From Gautieria morchelliformis (lineage: Eukaryota; Basidiomycota; Agaricomycetes; Gomphales; Gomphaceae), in the NCBI GenBank assembly GCA_015179125.1, contig WHVA01000039.1, positions 310,001 to 374,000 of the forward strand: a DNA stretch of 64,000 nucleotides, given 5' to 3'. The translations under genes and the position numbers were made by a program. Positions 34,178 through 45,575 of this stretch are shown here, piece by piece. How positions within the stretch are numbered: the first letter of the stretch is position 1; each line of letters starts with the position of its first letter. The notes beneath the pieces were generated by a model. The model saw nothing but the letters and a program-made list of their open reading frames with translations, ran no database searches and was not told where the DNA came from.

Positions 34178-34330
34178 TTTGGTGCTGGCTGTGGATGCTG
34201 TGGTTGTATCTATGTCTAGAGAGTTTCTACTAGGATTAGACAGTGGGGTATTGTAGTGTGTAGTTTTTTTGGTAGTCTGGTAGCGTGGGAATTTTCTTTG
34301 TGGATGTGGTAATGGCTCAAGAGCGCTCTC

Positions 34331-35340
34331 GAACATGGTCGTGTCGGGGGTTGCTACATTGGCATGTTTGTTGACGCTACATTGGCATATATACTAAGTC
34401 TATTTCATATAGAACCAGTCTTTGCTGGTATCGTCTCTTCAGACGGCGTTCAATTTTTGCCAGTTACCCGAACTTGTGCAATCTCTAATCCATGATCTGA
34501 CGGAGACCGTACAGATGCGGATTCAATCCACATTCGGTGTTTCACGCATTCAAAGGAGTCTGGTTCTAAAGGTAGTTTTCCTGTCAGTCTTACTCGGACT
34601 ATGCTCAACTAGTTGATGCGAAGATACTTCTCCAACTCTCATGTACAAGTCCCGAGTGTGGACTGAGCCCACAAGTTTGACAGTACCGCAGTGGACATCA
34701 GCCTTGTGGACACGTCTCGAAAGTCTCATTGAGCAATGAGGACCTTGCAAACTGTTGCATCAAAGTGCATAATGGCCTCTTTTACCTCTGTAAATCTATT
34801 GAAGGTTGCTTCTAGGTTCATACCCTCGAAAAGGTTCTGGATCTGAACAGGGATCCAGCATCACAGATGCCATGGATGAGGCGATGAAGGTGTGGTGTTT
34901 TAGTGTTTTAGTGTTTTAGTGATCCTCCTGTCTGTGAAACCCCTCCAACCAGCGCTTAGACAATAAGCCAAGCTCTACATTCTGGACCACTCTCTCTCTT
35001 TCTTTGGAAAAACATTCTCGAGATGCTGCTAAAGATATTTATGAACGGCTGTGTGTTATTGAGTGTTGGACGCGGGCAATTGATGATGCATAGGTTCAAC
35101 TTTCCTTCAACAGACCCTTGGAATAGAGCTGTATAGGCTACCCGAGATTCCTGCGGCCGCTTTTCCATGATTTCTTTGCCAAGATTGCTGTGCATACCAA
35201 TACATGATATTGTACTCGCACAATAACTAGCGGCATTTCTAAGTTGACAGTCCCGAAACAGTGCTTGTGCTGCGCTCTGTCGCGCAGTTCGAGGCCTTAT
35301 CTAGTACGCTCCCTGAATCGGTCAAGCAATGTCAGGCGGT
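34331..35340 (+). pseudogene. COG5: COG5 Golgi tethering subunit, right fragment
   Basis: After the LINE target duplication the COG5 reading resumes: NQSLLVSSLQTAFNFCQLP and ELVQSLIHDLTETVQMRIQS, then EDLANCCIKV, TLEKVLDLNRDPAS, DEAMK, NKPSSTFWTTLSLSLEK and HSRDAAKDIYERL, and finally PETVLVLRSVAQFEAL. These lie in different frames with stops between them, so the copy is heavily decayed over about 1 kb. The order of blocks matches COG5 from the middle to the C-terminal half. The repeated frame changes show decay beyond the LINE insertion. COG5 is conserved, so a functional copy is expected elsewhere. Confidence 0.72.
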
Positions 35341-36021
35341 GCGCGTGCAAGCATAAAATGGTTGCGAAGATATTAACACCCCTCAGGGAGCTTCTTTCGC
35401 AACAAAGTACGTCTTGACACATCCCGCCCCTTGGTACAGACATTTATGATCATCACTTCTTCAGCTTTGGTACCACAACTTCGTTGATATGTTTACTCCC
35501 ACTGACATTGGCTCTTGCCACTTAGTGGGTTCATGTACTTAGCCATATTTGGTGCTTGCACCACTTAATAGATTTGCATGCTTATCTCAGTTCTTTTCTT
35601 GACAACCTCACAATGTCTTCTGTAACATATTTATCCCTTACTTTCACTTGACACACTTACTCTTCGCCTTGGTTTACTTGCTTTCTTGATTGATCTTACT
35701 GCTAACTTTGCCAAATCAGAAATAAGTGACTTGACTAACTTGGCGGGCTTATGCACAAAATAAGCAGGCTAAGTCTAGTAAGATTTTTTATGATTTTCCT
35801 GATGCGTCAGACACGTGCGTGGGAATCGATATCGATGCATCGATGCCTCGATGCCGGCACGCTCCTTCCTTTGTACGCTTCGTCCAGTTCTGTGTGCCGC
35901 CTATCCTTTGAGAATGCCGACGCCAATACACCCTGCACAGTGTCAGTGCAACGTTTCTTCTGAGGCTACATATTGATGTATGTGTTTCGCGTGTTCTTGT
36001 CTCGAATTCACCATTAACCAT
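35341..36021 (+). other. Region without a recognisable gene
   Basis: This is AT-rich sequence after the COG5 relic. A short cluster of ATCGAT repeats occurs at about 35826-35850. I see no supported coding or repeat feature. Confidence 0.4.
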
Positions 36022-36895
36022 TTATTCTACTGGTTTCAATCCTGAAGAGCAGGCGAAAGCCATTGGGCTCGTTTTTGTATGCTTGTGACAATGCTCCCCG
36101 ACTGCAAGTTTGATTTTGTGTGGGAAGTTCATGTTATCATTGTTTGAATGTGTTTGGAGCTTGCAGATAAGGCATTTTACTCTGTATGACTCGTCGAGGA
36201 TGACAACGCGCTGGCACCGCACATGATCCACACCCCTACATCTACTTGACCCCTTCTCCCTCGCTTCAGCTGACACATTCCGGTCCAACTCTTGGGGCAA
36301 AGGACCTTTCGACGCCATCATAGTGTAAGCAAGGATCCTCATACAGGGAATGCTCACCCTCCTCGCCTCGCGTGCCATGGGGATGTCATCCAGCATCGAG
36401 CAGGGCGAGCGTGAGAAGAAACGTGGCGCCGTGCATGCTGCCGGGGCGCACGCGCGGCACAGGCAGTGGAAACTCTGCTCGGTTACTTACACAGCAAGCA
36501 CTGTGCCACAGGAACTGCAGAGTAATTAAGATGTCAGCTAAAAAGAGCGTACATTGACTTTGGATAATGTCGGGAGCATAGACCGAATCTTCAGTGCGTG
36601 GACCCTTGTCGTTTTCATAGGATAGCTTTGTAGATCCAGACTTTACAGTAATTAGACGTGGCGTACGACAGGAAGGTAATCGCAGGCGCGGGCTTAATGT
36701 GGCCAGCAAGATACACCCGGCAGCCAAGCCGACAAGAATACTGATATTTTTCAGGAAGGGAGACCCAAACAACTCCATGAGAACTATGGCTGATGAACGA
36801 TAAGAATGAGATGCCGATAAATTCAGGAAAGCCCCATGGCAGCTACCGTGGTACACGCGTGGTGGGACATCTGAAATAGTCCCCTGGTGAGGCAC
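36022..36895 (-). CDS. Hypothetical membrane-protein-like gene, doubtful
   Basis: Minus-strand frames 36895-36386 and 36396-36022 may be exons of one gene. The first contains, after a possible internal start at about 36778 (MELFGSPFLKNISILVGLAA), a hydrophobic stretch long enough for one membrane segment. Candidate splice sites (GTAAGT near 36485; AG near 36535) interrupt it. The second is hydrophilic (RRVSIPCMRILAYTMMASKG). I do not recognise either. The window is full of relics, so this may be a decayed fragment or chance frames. Confidence 0.2.
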
Positions 36896-37559
36896 AATTG
36901 GCAGCCATTTGGTCCGCCGCCCGAGTTAAGTGTACCCGAGGCACCGACGAGAGAGCTGAGGATGTGAAGGACCAGGATCTCCATAACATACACGCCCCGT
37001 AAATACTATTATATTGTTATATGGTGGATGGACGGTATTATATTATACCTGTGATCGGCGGGAGCAGTCGTGTGATGGAAAAAAATAAAAACATGTCTAG
37101 GAAGGAACAAACAAGAGCGGTACCTGTCGTAGAAGGATCAGCTTGTGCGTGGAGAGGAGCAAGGATTAAAACTGAAAATAAAAAAGGATGGAAGATGGCG
37201 AGAACAATCGCAGAAACGTCTCCACACTCCTCCACGGAGTGTGCACACGAAAAGGTTGTACTGTAAACTAGCAAGTCATAACCGGAGCTATGTATACCGG
37301 CGCATAGAAACGACAGAAGCAGCAGCAGCAAGTAATGGAAGCACCCAGCGCCAAATTCATTGACAGCAGAAGCACGACTGGGACAGAAGCGCCGTTGCGG
37401 CAAGTTCCCAAGAGACCAGGAAGTGAGAAGATGTAGCCAGGAACCCGAAGCCGCAGCCTCGGGACACGTGGCCGCCATGCCAAGGCTGAATTCACTGGGA
37501 AGGACGCCGTGTGCAGGTCACGTGGGTCGTGCGAGAAACTGTCATCACCCAGCGTCTCC
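36896..37559 (+). other. Region without a recognisable gene
   Basis: Several overlapping frames exist on both strands, but none shows a known domain or conserved block. I leave it unannotated. Confidence 0.35.
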
Positions 37560-39000
37560 GACACGCAAGGTTGTGTATATAAATAGACCCGATCACGCCG
37601 CGTATCACAGCAGCGCCCACTCGCACACACTAGACTAAACCTGGGGGCTAAATCTAGTGGTCTCCCGGGTCAGGCTTAAGCCCGGGCTGAGCCCGAGCCC
37701 GGCACTGGAAAGCCCGAGCCGAGCCCGGCCCAAGCCTCAGAAAGCCCGCTGGAAGGGCCGGGCTTGAGATCTGGGAAGCCCAAGCCCGGCCCTTAAGCCC
37801 GAGGCTTTTGGGTGGGAACCTCCATTGTTGCCGCCATCGAGGATTGTCGCTTGACACCACCAAATATACACATATATATACTATATGTATACCCAAATGC
37901 ACTGAATTTGTTATACCTTTGCTTTCATCCTCCACCACACGCAGCCCCCGAGTACGGTCTAGAGGCGCCTCCCAGTATGGTCCACAGGCACCCAGAACAG
38001 TTCATAGGCACGCGATGTATGCCTCCTCTCTGTATGGTGTCTACGCACCCTCCAGCCCCCCTCCCACAAGTATGGTGCACAAGTACGGAATCCCACCTCA
38101 ACTTACGGTGTGGATGCACAGTCCACCGCCTCCCAGTACGGTCCAAACTCACCACAGCGAATCCCAGCCACAGGCCCGGGCTTTAGCCCGGCCGAGCCCG
38201 AGCCCGAGCCCGGCCCGAGCCCTCCAAAGCCCGGCCCTGACCCGGGCTTTTGAGCCCGGCCCGAGCCCAGAGAACACTAGCTAAATCCGAACATTCCATA
38301 TCTGTTCCACTCCTGCACCTCGGCCTCGGTCCTCCTCTGTGCGCCGCGAGATGCTTATATATACAACCTTCTTGCGCCCCAAACAAGCGTACCATTGTAC
38401 TTTCTCCCACTGTCCAAGAGTGTGGCGGCGAATGCGGGTGCCTGGCACGCACCGGCCACACGCCCCTGTACCACGGCACCTCCTGGCATGTGTCCAACAC
38501 GTCACTGCTTCCCCCCACTCATTTCCGAAGAAGAGTGCTTCCCCCTCGATCAACTCGCTCTAGCGCCTAACATTGCAGTTTATATCTGATCGTGATCGAA
38601 GTGATCGATCGACAGTGGATCAGACGTATTGATGATATACCCATTTAGGGTCGATTCACGTCAAGCGCGCAGGCCGCTTCGCTGGCACGTCACGCCACAA
38701 GGCATGCATCAATTTGGGAAGCAGAAGCCCCGAAGCTTGCAAGCACTCATACCGAGAAGCGCGCGCCTACTCCGATCTTCGTTTCTATTCTTGGCACCCG
38801 GCAGCGCCACACACGCGGTGCCGCATTACCCTCGATTTGGTTGCGACCCATCACACGTGGCCGTGTACCTAGTATGCACCGGTGAATTATGTAAGGGTCG
38901 GTATACTGAAGTGAACCTGTGCCTTGATCTGTGAGGAATACCGATGATGGTTTACGAAGAACGTTGATGGAGCTGACCTTCCGTGACAAACATTGACAGA
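37560..39000 (+). repeat. Dispersed repeat, copy 1 (inverted partner 46515-47510)
   Basis: Read on plus, blocks such as GGTTGTGTATATAAATAGACC, CCGAACATTCCATATCTGTT, GGGTATATC-like and TGGGAAGCAGAAGCCCCGAA, and finally the TGAACCTG / GATCTGTGAGG end, recur in the same order on the minus strand between 47510 and 46515. Copy 1 carries a 625-bp MITE that copy 2 lacks. Copy 2 has about 230 bp (46735-46965) not seen in copy 1. The nature of the repeat is unknown; it includes TATA-like motifs and no long open frame. Confidence 0.75.
37655..38279. mobile_element. hAT-like MITE with GC-rich subterminal repeats
   Basis: The ends are TAGTGGTCTC (37655) and, in reverse complement, TAGTGTTCTC (38279), a near-perfect terminal inverted repeat fitting the hAT YARNG start. 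Eight-bp duplications GCTAAATC flank it (37647-37654 and 38280-38287), the hAT size. Subterminal zones are dense degenerate repeats of GAGCCCGGCCC type (37670-37800 and 38175-38270). The interior has a TATATA stretch and a small degenerate repeat around AGTAYGGTC. No transposase is present. The related repeat at 46.5-47.5 kb has a single GCTAAATC (47446-47453, reverse strand) at the same place, that is, the empty site. Confidence 0.85.
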
Positions 39001-39877
39001 CAGACACTATGCGGGCAGGCAGGAAATCGATAGTACATTGGATGTGCAACCCTCTCCTGGCTGACAGTCCATTGCGCATGATGGTCTGTGCAGCCCTGAA
39101 TCAAAGCCATTACTCGCTCACGTCTTAGTCGAACCAACGCAACGGATTCTGCATCGCCTATTCATAGGGACTCGGAAGTGGTGGAGGGAATTGAAAGGCA
39201 GCGGTGGAGGAATGTACAAGCCACGAGAAAGGCATGGGTGATACTGAGGGCAGAAAGCAAACATAGGGCTCAGTTGTCGTGCGTATATGCTAGGTGGTGG
39301 GCGTGCATTCAAAAGAGAAGAGAGCGTAAGTCATAGCGATGCTGAGGCGGTGGGCATTGCGGGATAAGGAATCAGTATGCATGTGAGGTACGAGGGTACT
39401 ATAATGTGATATCAGTGGTTGATGAGCGTGCGGTCACCCTGCATTACTTCAAGTGTTCTGCGCGTTGACCGTGCCGGCTCGCATCTGGGGCAGAACACCA
39501 TCGCTTACTGCTTAGCTTGCTGGCCGTCGCTTGGCTAACAAGCTCTGAAGCATCACACTCAGTCCACCTTCCATGATGTCTTTAGCTTGTCCACATACCA
39601 TTCCCCCTGAAGAAAGCTCCCAATATTTATCTCTGAATACACCCGCATCGCATCGATGGTCAGTCTGTTATACATGTCCGCAGTGTGACCCAAGGTGTAA
39701 AAGATCATAAATAATTCCATTCAATAAGCACTTACTTGACCCGTGTATAGCTTTCCATTTACACTGTGTAGGCCCATTCCCTTGACCATTATCCCACCTG
39801 TACTCATTTGTTGGCCATGCTGGACAGCTAGATTATCTCTGAAAATTTGTTAAAAAAATTTATAATAAAAAAGAAAA
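39001..39877 (+). other. Region without a recognisable gene
   Basis: No frame with recognisable content and no repeat partner within the window was noticed. Confidence 0.35.
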
Positions 39878-40369
39878 TCACATACATGACTGAACACATG
39901 GTTGTCTCCTCCACCAACTGAATCTGTCACTGTAACATAGTGGTACACACGCTACTGTCCTCGCTGAGGATCTGTCCTGTGCCAGTCCCATCGCTGGATC
40001 TTCCCTTAGGGATGAAGGTGAACGGCTGTCCAGCTGTATTTCAGGACAATAGGAAGGCTGGAATTGATGTACAGTATTAAAAGAGGTTGTGTGTGCTTCG
40101 TGTATGCTCATATATGTGCTGGATTGCATAGTGGGGGTTGGGTTGAAGACTAAGGAATTAGAACGTCTGTTGAGTATATATATGGGTCAAGCAAAAGACA
40201 AGGGTTCATAGCCACCTAATAGGTCAGGATGATAACGCATCACCCATGGTACTGCCGCTGCCAATGAGATTAACACTGGGTGAGGATGCTCCTTTGCTGC
40301 CGGGGTTCCACATGGATTGGGATTTGACAAATCAAAAGGTGTAGGTGGGAGGACAGTTAAGGAAGGCGC
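39878..40369 (-). CDS. Hypothetical minus-strand gene fragment next to solo LTR
   Basis: Minus-strand frames 40375-40187 (APSLTVLPPTPFDLSNPN, then GTPAAKEHPHPVLISLAA) and 40129-39878 look like pieces of one gene. Removing the solo LTR and one GGCGC copy joins the first to upstream sequence with an ATG, giving MNAPSLTVLPP in frame. The solo LTR may therefore lie four codons into an exon. I do not recognise the protein. Confidence 0.3.
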
Positions 40370-41368
40370 TGTCATGACCTGTCTATTTCCCTTACCTTGC
40401 TGCCTCTATGTTCCCCTTATTGCTCCCCCTGTATCTTCGCCTGAGTTTGCCCTACCCTTCGACCACTCCTCCTCTATGTTCGCTCCATTCGCCCTTCACC
40501 CCATTCGCCGAAGGACCATTTGCTACTCGCATCATTCGCCAGAAGGCATGCCATCAAACATGATCGACACCCTTTACCCTCCGTGATGGTTCATCACTGG
40601 CCCCATCATCTTCTCGAGCCAACCCCTTTAGGTGTTCATATGGCTGGGGTGCATTCGCGGGACGTCCTACCCGTAGGTCGTGTGGGATCAACCCAGCAGA
40701 CGAAGATTCCGTGCAGGGTGGTGTATATGCAGGTCCCAAGGCATATTTTCATACATAAGTGCCTTCGCCTCCTTTCCTCTCCGTCGTTTCATGTTCACAC
40801 CCCTCTTCCATTCTATTGTATGTTTATTTCATCTATTTGTATCATGACGGCGCACCCCTATCCAACCCTGACTCATGATGGCTTCTTTCCTATTGGCTGT
40901 TACCATACGAGCATTCAATATAAGTAGTTTACATTCACATGTATATTCTCCAGTTCAATTATCATACGTCCATCTTGTGCAAAACTTGACCTTGCTGTGA
41001 CTATCGTCTTGAGCCTTCTCCTGTAGATTTCTATCTCCGACCAGAAGAAGACTTAGGCATCACTGGTGAGTTTTCATACTTCATCTTCGTTACCTTAGCC
41101 TTCGAATTATTTTCTGTGCTGTTGGCGAAAGGATTGTTGGTACTTAAACAACCTTTCCATGGCACCTTGCACGTTACGTCGTGAAGTGCCATGGGCTATT
41201 TTGCTATGACTGTAGATAGGGCGAGCCCCAATCGGGCAGCCCTCTTATCTTCTGAACATGTATTGGTTCACCCTATTCGCTGAAAGGCATACTTATTCGC
41301 ACAAGTTATTTGGGCATTCGCTGTGTTCACTAATACACGATATTAACGCCTAAAAACTAACCTTGACA
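40370..41368 (+). repeat. Solo LTR (999 bp) with GGCGC target duplication
   Basis: It starts TGTCATGACCTG and ends ACCTTGACA, so the ends are TG...CA with an inverted TGTCA/TGACA. GGCGC occurs on both sides (40365-40369 and 41369-41373). No internal domain is attached, so this is a solo LTR left by LTR-LTR recombination. Related LTR copies make up the insertion at 57858-60357. It is rich in TTCGCC-type motifs. Confidence 0.9.
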
Positions 41369-41373
41369 GGCGC

Positions 41374-41870
41374 ATTCATAGTGGTGACATGAGGGGAAGG
41401 GGAAGGGTCAACGGGGGTGGTGCTGCTCGACAAATTTGGGAATCAAAATTATCTGGGGTTTGGAAGTTTGGTGGCTCAGATTGGGTATCTATTGCTGAGA
41501 CCGGGGACAGCCTTCGAGGGAGAATCAGTGTTGGAAGGAGGGAGAGGGACAAGCATGGCTTCCTTGATGGGTGCTGGGTAGTTAGCCTGCACAGGTGTTG
41601 TTTGGTCTACTTCACACATTCGGAGATCCTCTTCATGTACAGCATTGTAGATCGATGTTGCCTCCATGGGTGATGAATAGGCTGATGGTAGAAGCCTGTT
41701 TGGTTGGGAGTTGTACTGGCAGGGGAGCAGGGAGCTTTGTCATAGATAAGCTCTGGGCATGTGTATGTGATGAGCCGTTGGGAGGTGAGGTAGATGACCA
41801 CTGGTCACTCTGAGATGCCGCTGCTGGGACCTGGTTCTGTGTCTTGGGCAGCCAACTGGACATTTGATGA
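41374..41870 (-). CDS. Hypothetical minus-strand gene fragment
   Basis: Minus frames 41863-41633 (SSWLPKTQNQVPAAASQSDQ) and 41667-41476 (MEATSIYNAVHEEDLRMCEV) are Pro/Ser-rich and could be exons upstream of the fragment beyond the solo LTR. No known domain is visible. Low support. Confidence 0.2.
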
Positions 41871-42742
41871 CTTATGTGTGGTATTAGACAAAGTATGATG
41901 TAAAATGAATAAAACCCACTGGGACAGCTTCATACACAGGTTTTGGTTGAGGCATCACACCTGCCTCAATCCACCGCCTCATGCCTTGGTCTGCAAACAC
42001 CTCCAATACGGTCCATCCCCAACATTGTCTTCCAACCCTTCACTGGCCTTGGTGGCTCCAACCTCAAACCCCTCCCTGTTATTTCGTTATTTCGTTGCCT
42101 TGCCAAAATGGGAAGGACTCGGAGGAGTCTGCGCATTAACTCGAGCGCAGGAGATGTAGGGAAAAGAACTTGATAGTGAGGACACTGTTAACTCACTCAA
42201 CCCGACTCAACAATGTGAGTGAATGGGCTGAAACCAATGATTTGTTGTAGCTAAAGTCCTAGCTACTTATACAGTGGTGAACAGGGGTAAAACCCTATAG
42301 AACATTGGATTAGGAGTGCATACATCACCAATGATGTCAATGATGATGCTATGTGCCCCTAGGTGGATAATCCATTGATGATGATGTATGCCCCTAGGAA
42401 ATACCCCTCTAGAATCCAATAACACTCCCCACTCTCTCAAGCCCTCTGACAAAGCTCGCGAGCCAACATGTCCAGCCGCCCTCTCCCACTCCCTGCCATA
42501 TGATGACCGTTGTATCAAAGTTGCACCCAAAAATTATGTGCACGATACAAATCCACAATGACTATATCCCATCTTTACAGCTCCCTGGAATCCAACCACT
42601 TAGGGGCATTCAACCGAGGAGTTGCTAGGGATATACCCACACCCTGAATACGACTACTTGACCTGATGATGGCAAAGATGTTGTACCAAGCTCTCTTGTT
42701 TTCCAATGTGTATTTGTATTGACAAACTTTTCTACAACAGGA
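41871..42742 (+). other. Region without a recognisable gene
   Basis: Nothing is supported here. An ATGATGTATGCCCCTAG-type short direct repeat occurs twice near 42310-42400. Confidence 0.35.
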
Positions 42743-44096
42743 TTTCAGTAGTGACACAGAAAAGGTTCATGGAAACCCCTTCGATAGCTTCAACTACATG
42801 CCAGATGCATGTAACAATACATGGGAAGATGTACCTCATGGCAAAGGCTGCGGCACCAGTCTTGATCAGCCAGGTCCAGGGTTGCCTCTAGTAGTTCCAT
42901 CTCAATTCCCGCATTCACTTTCAGACTTTCAACCCCAGCTCGAGGCCTTGAATGCCCATCAGCAAGCACTCAAAGACAGTGTGCAAGAGATATGCACCTT
43001 CATGAAAGGCATGGAAGTGACTCAATAGGCCCTCCTCAGCACCCTCCAGCAACAAAGCATACCAACAGGTGCATCCCACCCAATCCAAGGGTCCTTGAGC
43101 AATTTACATATGCCAGTAATAAAGCCAGATGTAATGGTGAGGCCTAGGGTTCAAAGGCCAATGAGTAGCAAAGCACTTGCTGTGAGTGGTCTGTTAACTC
43201 TGTAACTCTGATAATTGACTGGACACTACACAGCATGCCATTCGGAAGGTTGCTGACCATTTCATCAAGCAATTGCTCGACCGCACAACAAATGAAGAAG
43301 TGCAAGACTATCTCGACCAGAAATCACCTGGACCTACCCATGAAGAAACTTTTCATTTGGTGTATCAGCATGCTCCAACGCATCAATGGAACATTTGTGC
43401 CACAGATTTCTTCAGGCAATCTTTTTTGCAGCCAACGAAGCAAATTGGTTAGAGAGGTTGGACCTTCCCAAGGATCTCACAGTTTCACAGGTTGAAACTG
43501 AATTTACAAAGCAATTTTACGATTACAAGAAAAAATGGTCCCTTTCATGGAAGTCAAAGACAGAGGAACAGCATGACATGGAATTGCAGAAATGGTGCCA
43601 GGACAAAAGACGCAATACGGCATGTACCCAGAATTGCATCCTCACTGTAGCTGACTGATTCCCATTTTAGTTATTCTGGCACCATTACAAAACGTGCTCG
43701 AACAACGAAGATTGGAAGCACTTTCTTTACCTTGTGGATATATTAGGGCCATGCGGCATGAGTGATGATGAAACTGACCTTGATCAAATCCCACAGCATG
43801 AATGTGGGCGCCCACTTCACCAAAGAAAATGCTTCAGACAGGTGGGACTGGCATTTGACTTGGAAGATGTTCACCATGTCCTCAGGGAGCTCCATCATCA
43901 TCATCATGAAGAACAACATGCCGGAAAGGAACTTCCTGGAAATACACCTAGTGAGCAAATTTTTGATCCCAAAAAGATAGACCACACACATTCAGTGCCC
44001 GGGTTGCCACACAACTTTTATGCCAAGACATGGTTGTCACTCAAAACTGAAATCCAAGCACAGATCTTACATATAGAACCGGAATGGGAACCTTAG
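42743..44096 (+). pseudogene. Hypothetical basidiomycete protein with GMSDDE motif, broken
   Basis: Consecutive pieces suggest one gene: FQPQLEALNAHQQALKDSVQ (helical) followed by an in-frame TAG near 43026, then HAIRKVADHFIKQLLDRTT and SFLQPTKQIG with a stop, while RLDLPKDLTVSQVETEFTKQ continues in another frame. After a possible intron near 43650-43670 come WKHFLYLVDILGPCGMSDDE and VPGLPHNFYAKTWLSLKTE, ending at 44096. The GMSDDE...VPGLPxNFY arrangement is reminiscent of a repeated hypothetical family in Agaricomycetes whose role I do not know. At least one stop and one frameshift make it a likely pseudogene. Confidence 0.4.
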
Positions 44097-45159
44097 AACA
44101 TGTGCGTATAATTCTTGGCTAAGAAACCATGTGTTCATAAGATCTAGAGCAGGGACAGGCACTCCAGGCGAGAATATTAAGGTAATATTTCCCTCTTTTC
44201 AGTCCCTTCAGATTGATACCCCATGGTGTCGATTAACTGGTTTACTGTAACTGTATTCCATGGTTTTTCAACATATTAATATTAATACATGGGTGCATGA
44301 TTGTCTCTGTTGACTCACACCTTACAACATATGGGTGATTGTCTCTGTCACGCCTTAACTCCAACACTTCTGGGAAATGTAGGTTTGTCTTCACCCTGCA
44401 TTTGATATTGCTAATGTGTTGGACTTGTACAGCTTGAAGGTTGACTTAGCTCACGTACTATTATGACATGTGATCAATGTCCACAACCCTAGGGTGGGCA
44501 GGATGCTGGTGAATCAGGGATGGCCCATTGATCTATTTAAATCTGACTAAGCAAAGAAGAACTTGAACCTGTTGTTCTTTCTGACCATTTTCCCACCATC
44601 CATTGCATCCTTGGCTATCCTCATCACCACCACCATCTCTGGCACTGCCTAGTTCCTCCTTTGCCAAGTTCTCTTTTTCAGACAGCAGTTCTGCTCCACC
44701 CCCATGTGTATAGGTGGCTGTAAACACCCAATGCACTGACTGTAGAATGCACTATGGATAATGGTCCGCACCTGCCAAATCCACCCGCAAGAATGACAGA
44801 GATGGTGAAACTTTGCAGGTGTGACTGTCACACGTTGAACCCAGACTTTCACCCCAAATGATGTGGCCAGCACTGACATGCCATGTTCTGCTTTTGTATT
44901 TTCTATTGTACAGGGCGGGAGAGATGGGTTGCCGATTTCTGTATGCTAAAGGCATGATGATCCGCTTTCTTTACTTTCAATTAGTTGTTCCCACACACAC
45001 CATCAAATTCATCATTATTCTTGATATTGGCAGTGACTCATGTATTTGACTGACTGGCAGCACAATATTAATCTGTTCAGTTATAGCCCCAGGTGACACC
45101 ATACACTTTCCTGCCTGGTATAGTGCCATCAGATTGGCTGTACCTTATGCCAGGCAGGT
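44097..45159 (+). other. Region without a confident gene
   Basis: A minus-strand frame 44736-44533 (HGGGAELLSEKENLAKEELG) may be an exon of an unknown gene. Otherwise nothing is recognised. Confidence 0.3.
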
Positions 45160-45575
45160 TTACTGACCCAGTTCAGGCCCCTGCCTGCGGCCTGCCATTT
45201 GATATTTATATACAGCCACAGCAATCAATGGGAATAAACCCAGGCAAGCCATCTTCAACCAATGGCCCATTCCTGGCTCACATATGACCTTGAGAAGATT
45301 TCTTTCACATGGATTTAGCCCATCTACACGTTTCTCAATTGTCTTGATTTCAGTGTGGAACATATCATTTATGCGCAGTTGCTGCTCCTAGCCATATGCA
45401 AATGTGAGATTATGGTACAGATTGGAAATACCTTGCATAGCATTGCAGATAGTGCAGCTATTTCATCTGTTGCAACATCCTCATAGGCGACTGCATTTTC
45501 CCCATTAACATGGGGCACAGGTGAAGAGTTTATCCAGCTGTCCTCATCCTGCATCATTTGGGGAACTGGGCGCAT
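45160..45575 (-). CDS. Hypothetical small gene with a 44-nt intron
   Basis: On minus, an exon ending ...ATDEIAALSAMLCK (45432) is followed by a candidate GT-AG intron 45431-45388. It then continues EQQLRINDMFHTEIKTIEKR and VDGLNPCERNLLKVICEP with a hydrophobic segment (WLKMACLGLFPLIAVAVY) before a stop near 45160. Splicing removes a stop codon, which supports a real intron. The hydrophobic part could be a membrane helix. No family is recognised and no upstream exon was found. Confidence 0.3.

Larger units (their letters stand above)
27903..34330 (-). mobile_element. LINE 1: full-length Tad-like non-LTR retrotransposon
   Basis: This 6428-bp element is on the minus strand, ending in a 39-nt A tail (T run 27903-27941 on plus) and flanked by an 11-bp target duplication. 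It has ORF1 (gag-like with zinc knuckles) and ORF2 (APE endonuclease, RT, RNase H, C-terminal Cys/His motif), the layout of fungal Tad-clade LINEs. The perfect duplication and long pure tail suggest recent insertion, yet both ORFs carry disabling changes. It sits in a COG5 relic exon. Confidence 0.92.

Noticed and set aside
37808..38518. Proline/serine-rich open frames across the GC-rich block
   Set aside because: They are produced by the degenerate GAGCCCGGCCC repeats and interior of the MITE; the TIR and 8-bp duplication explain the region.
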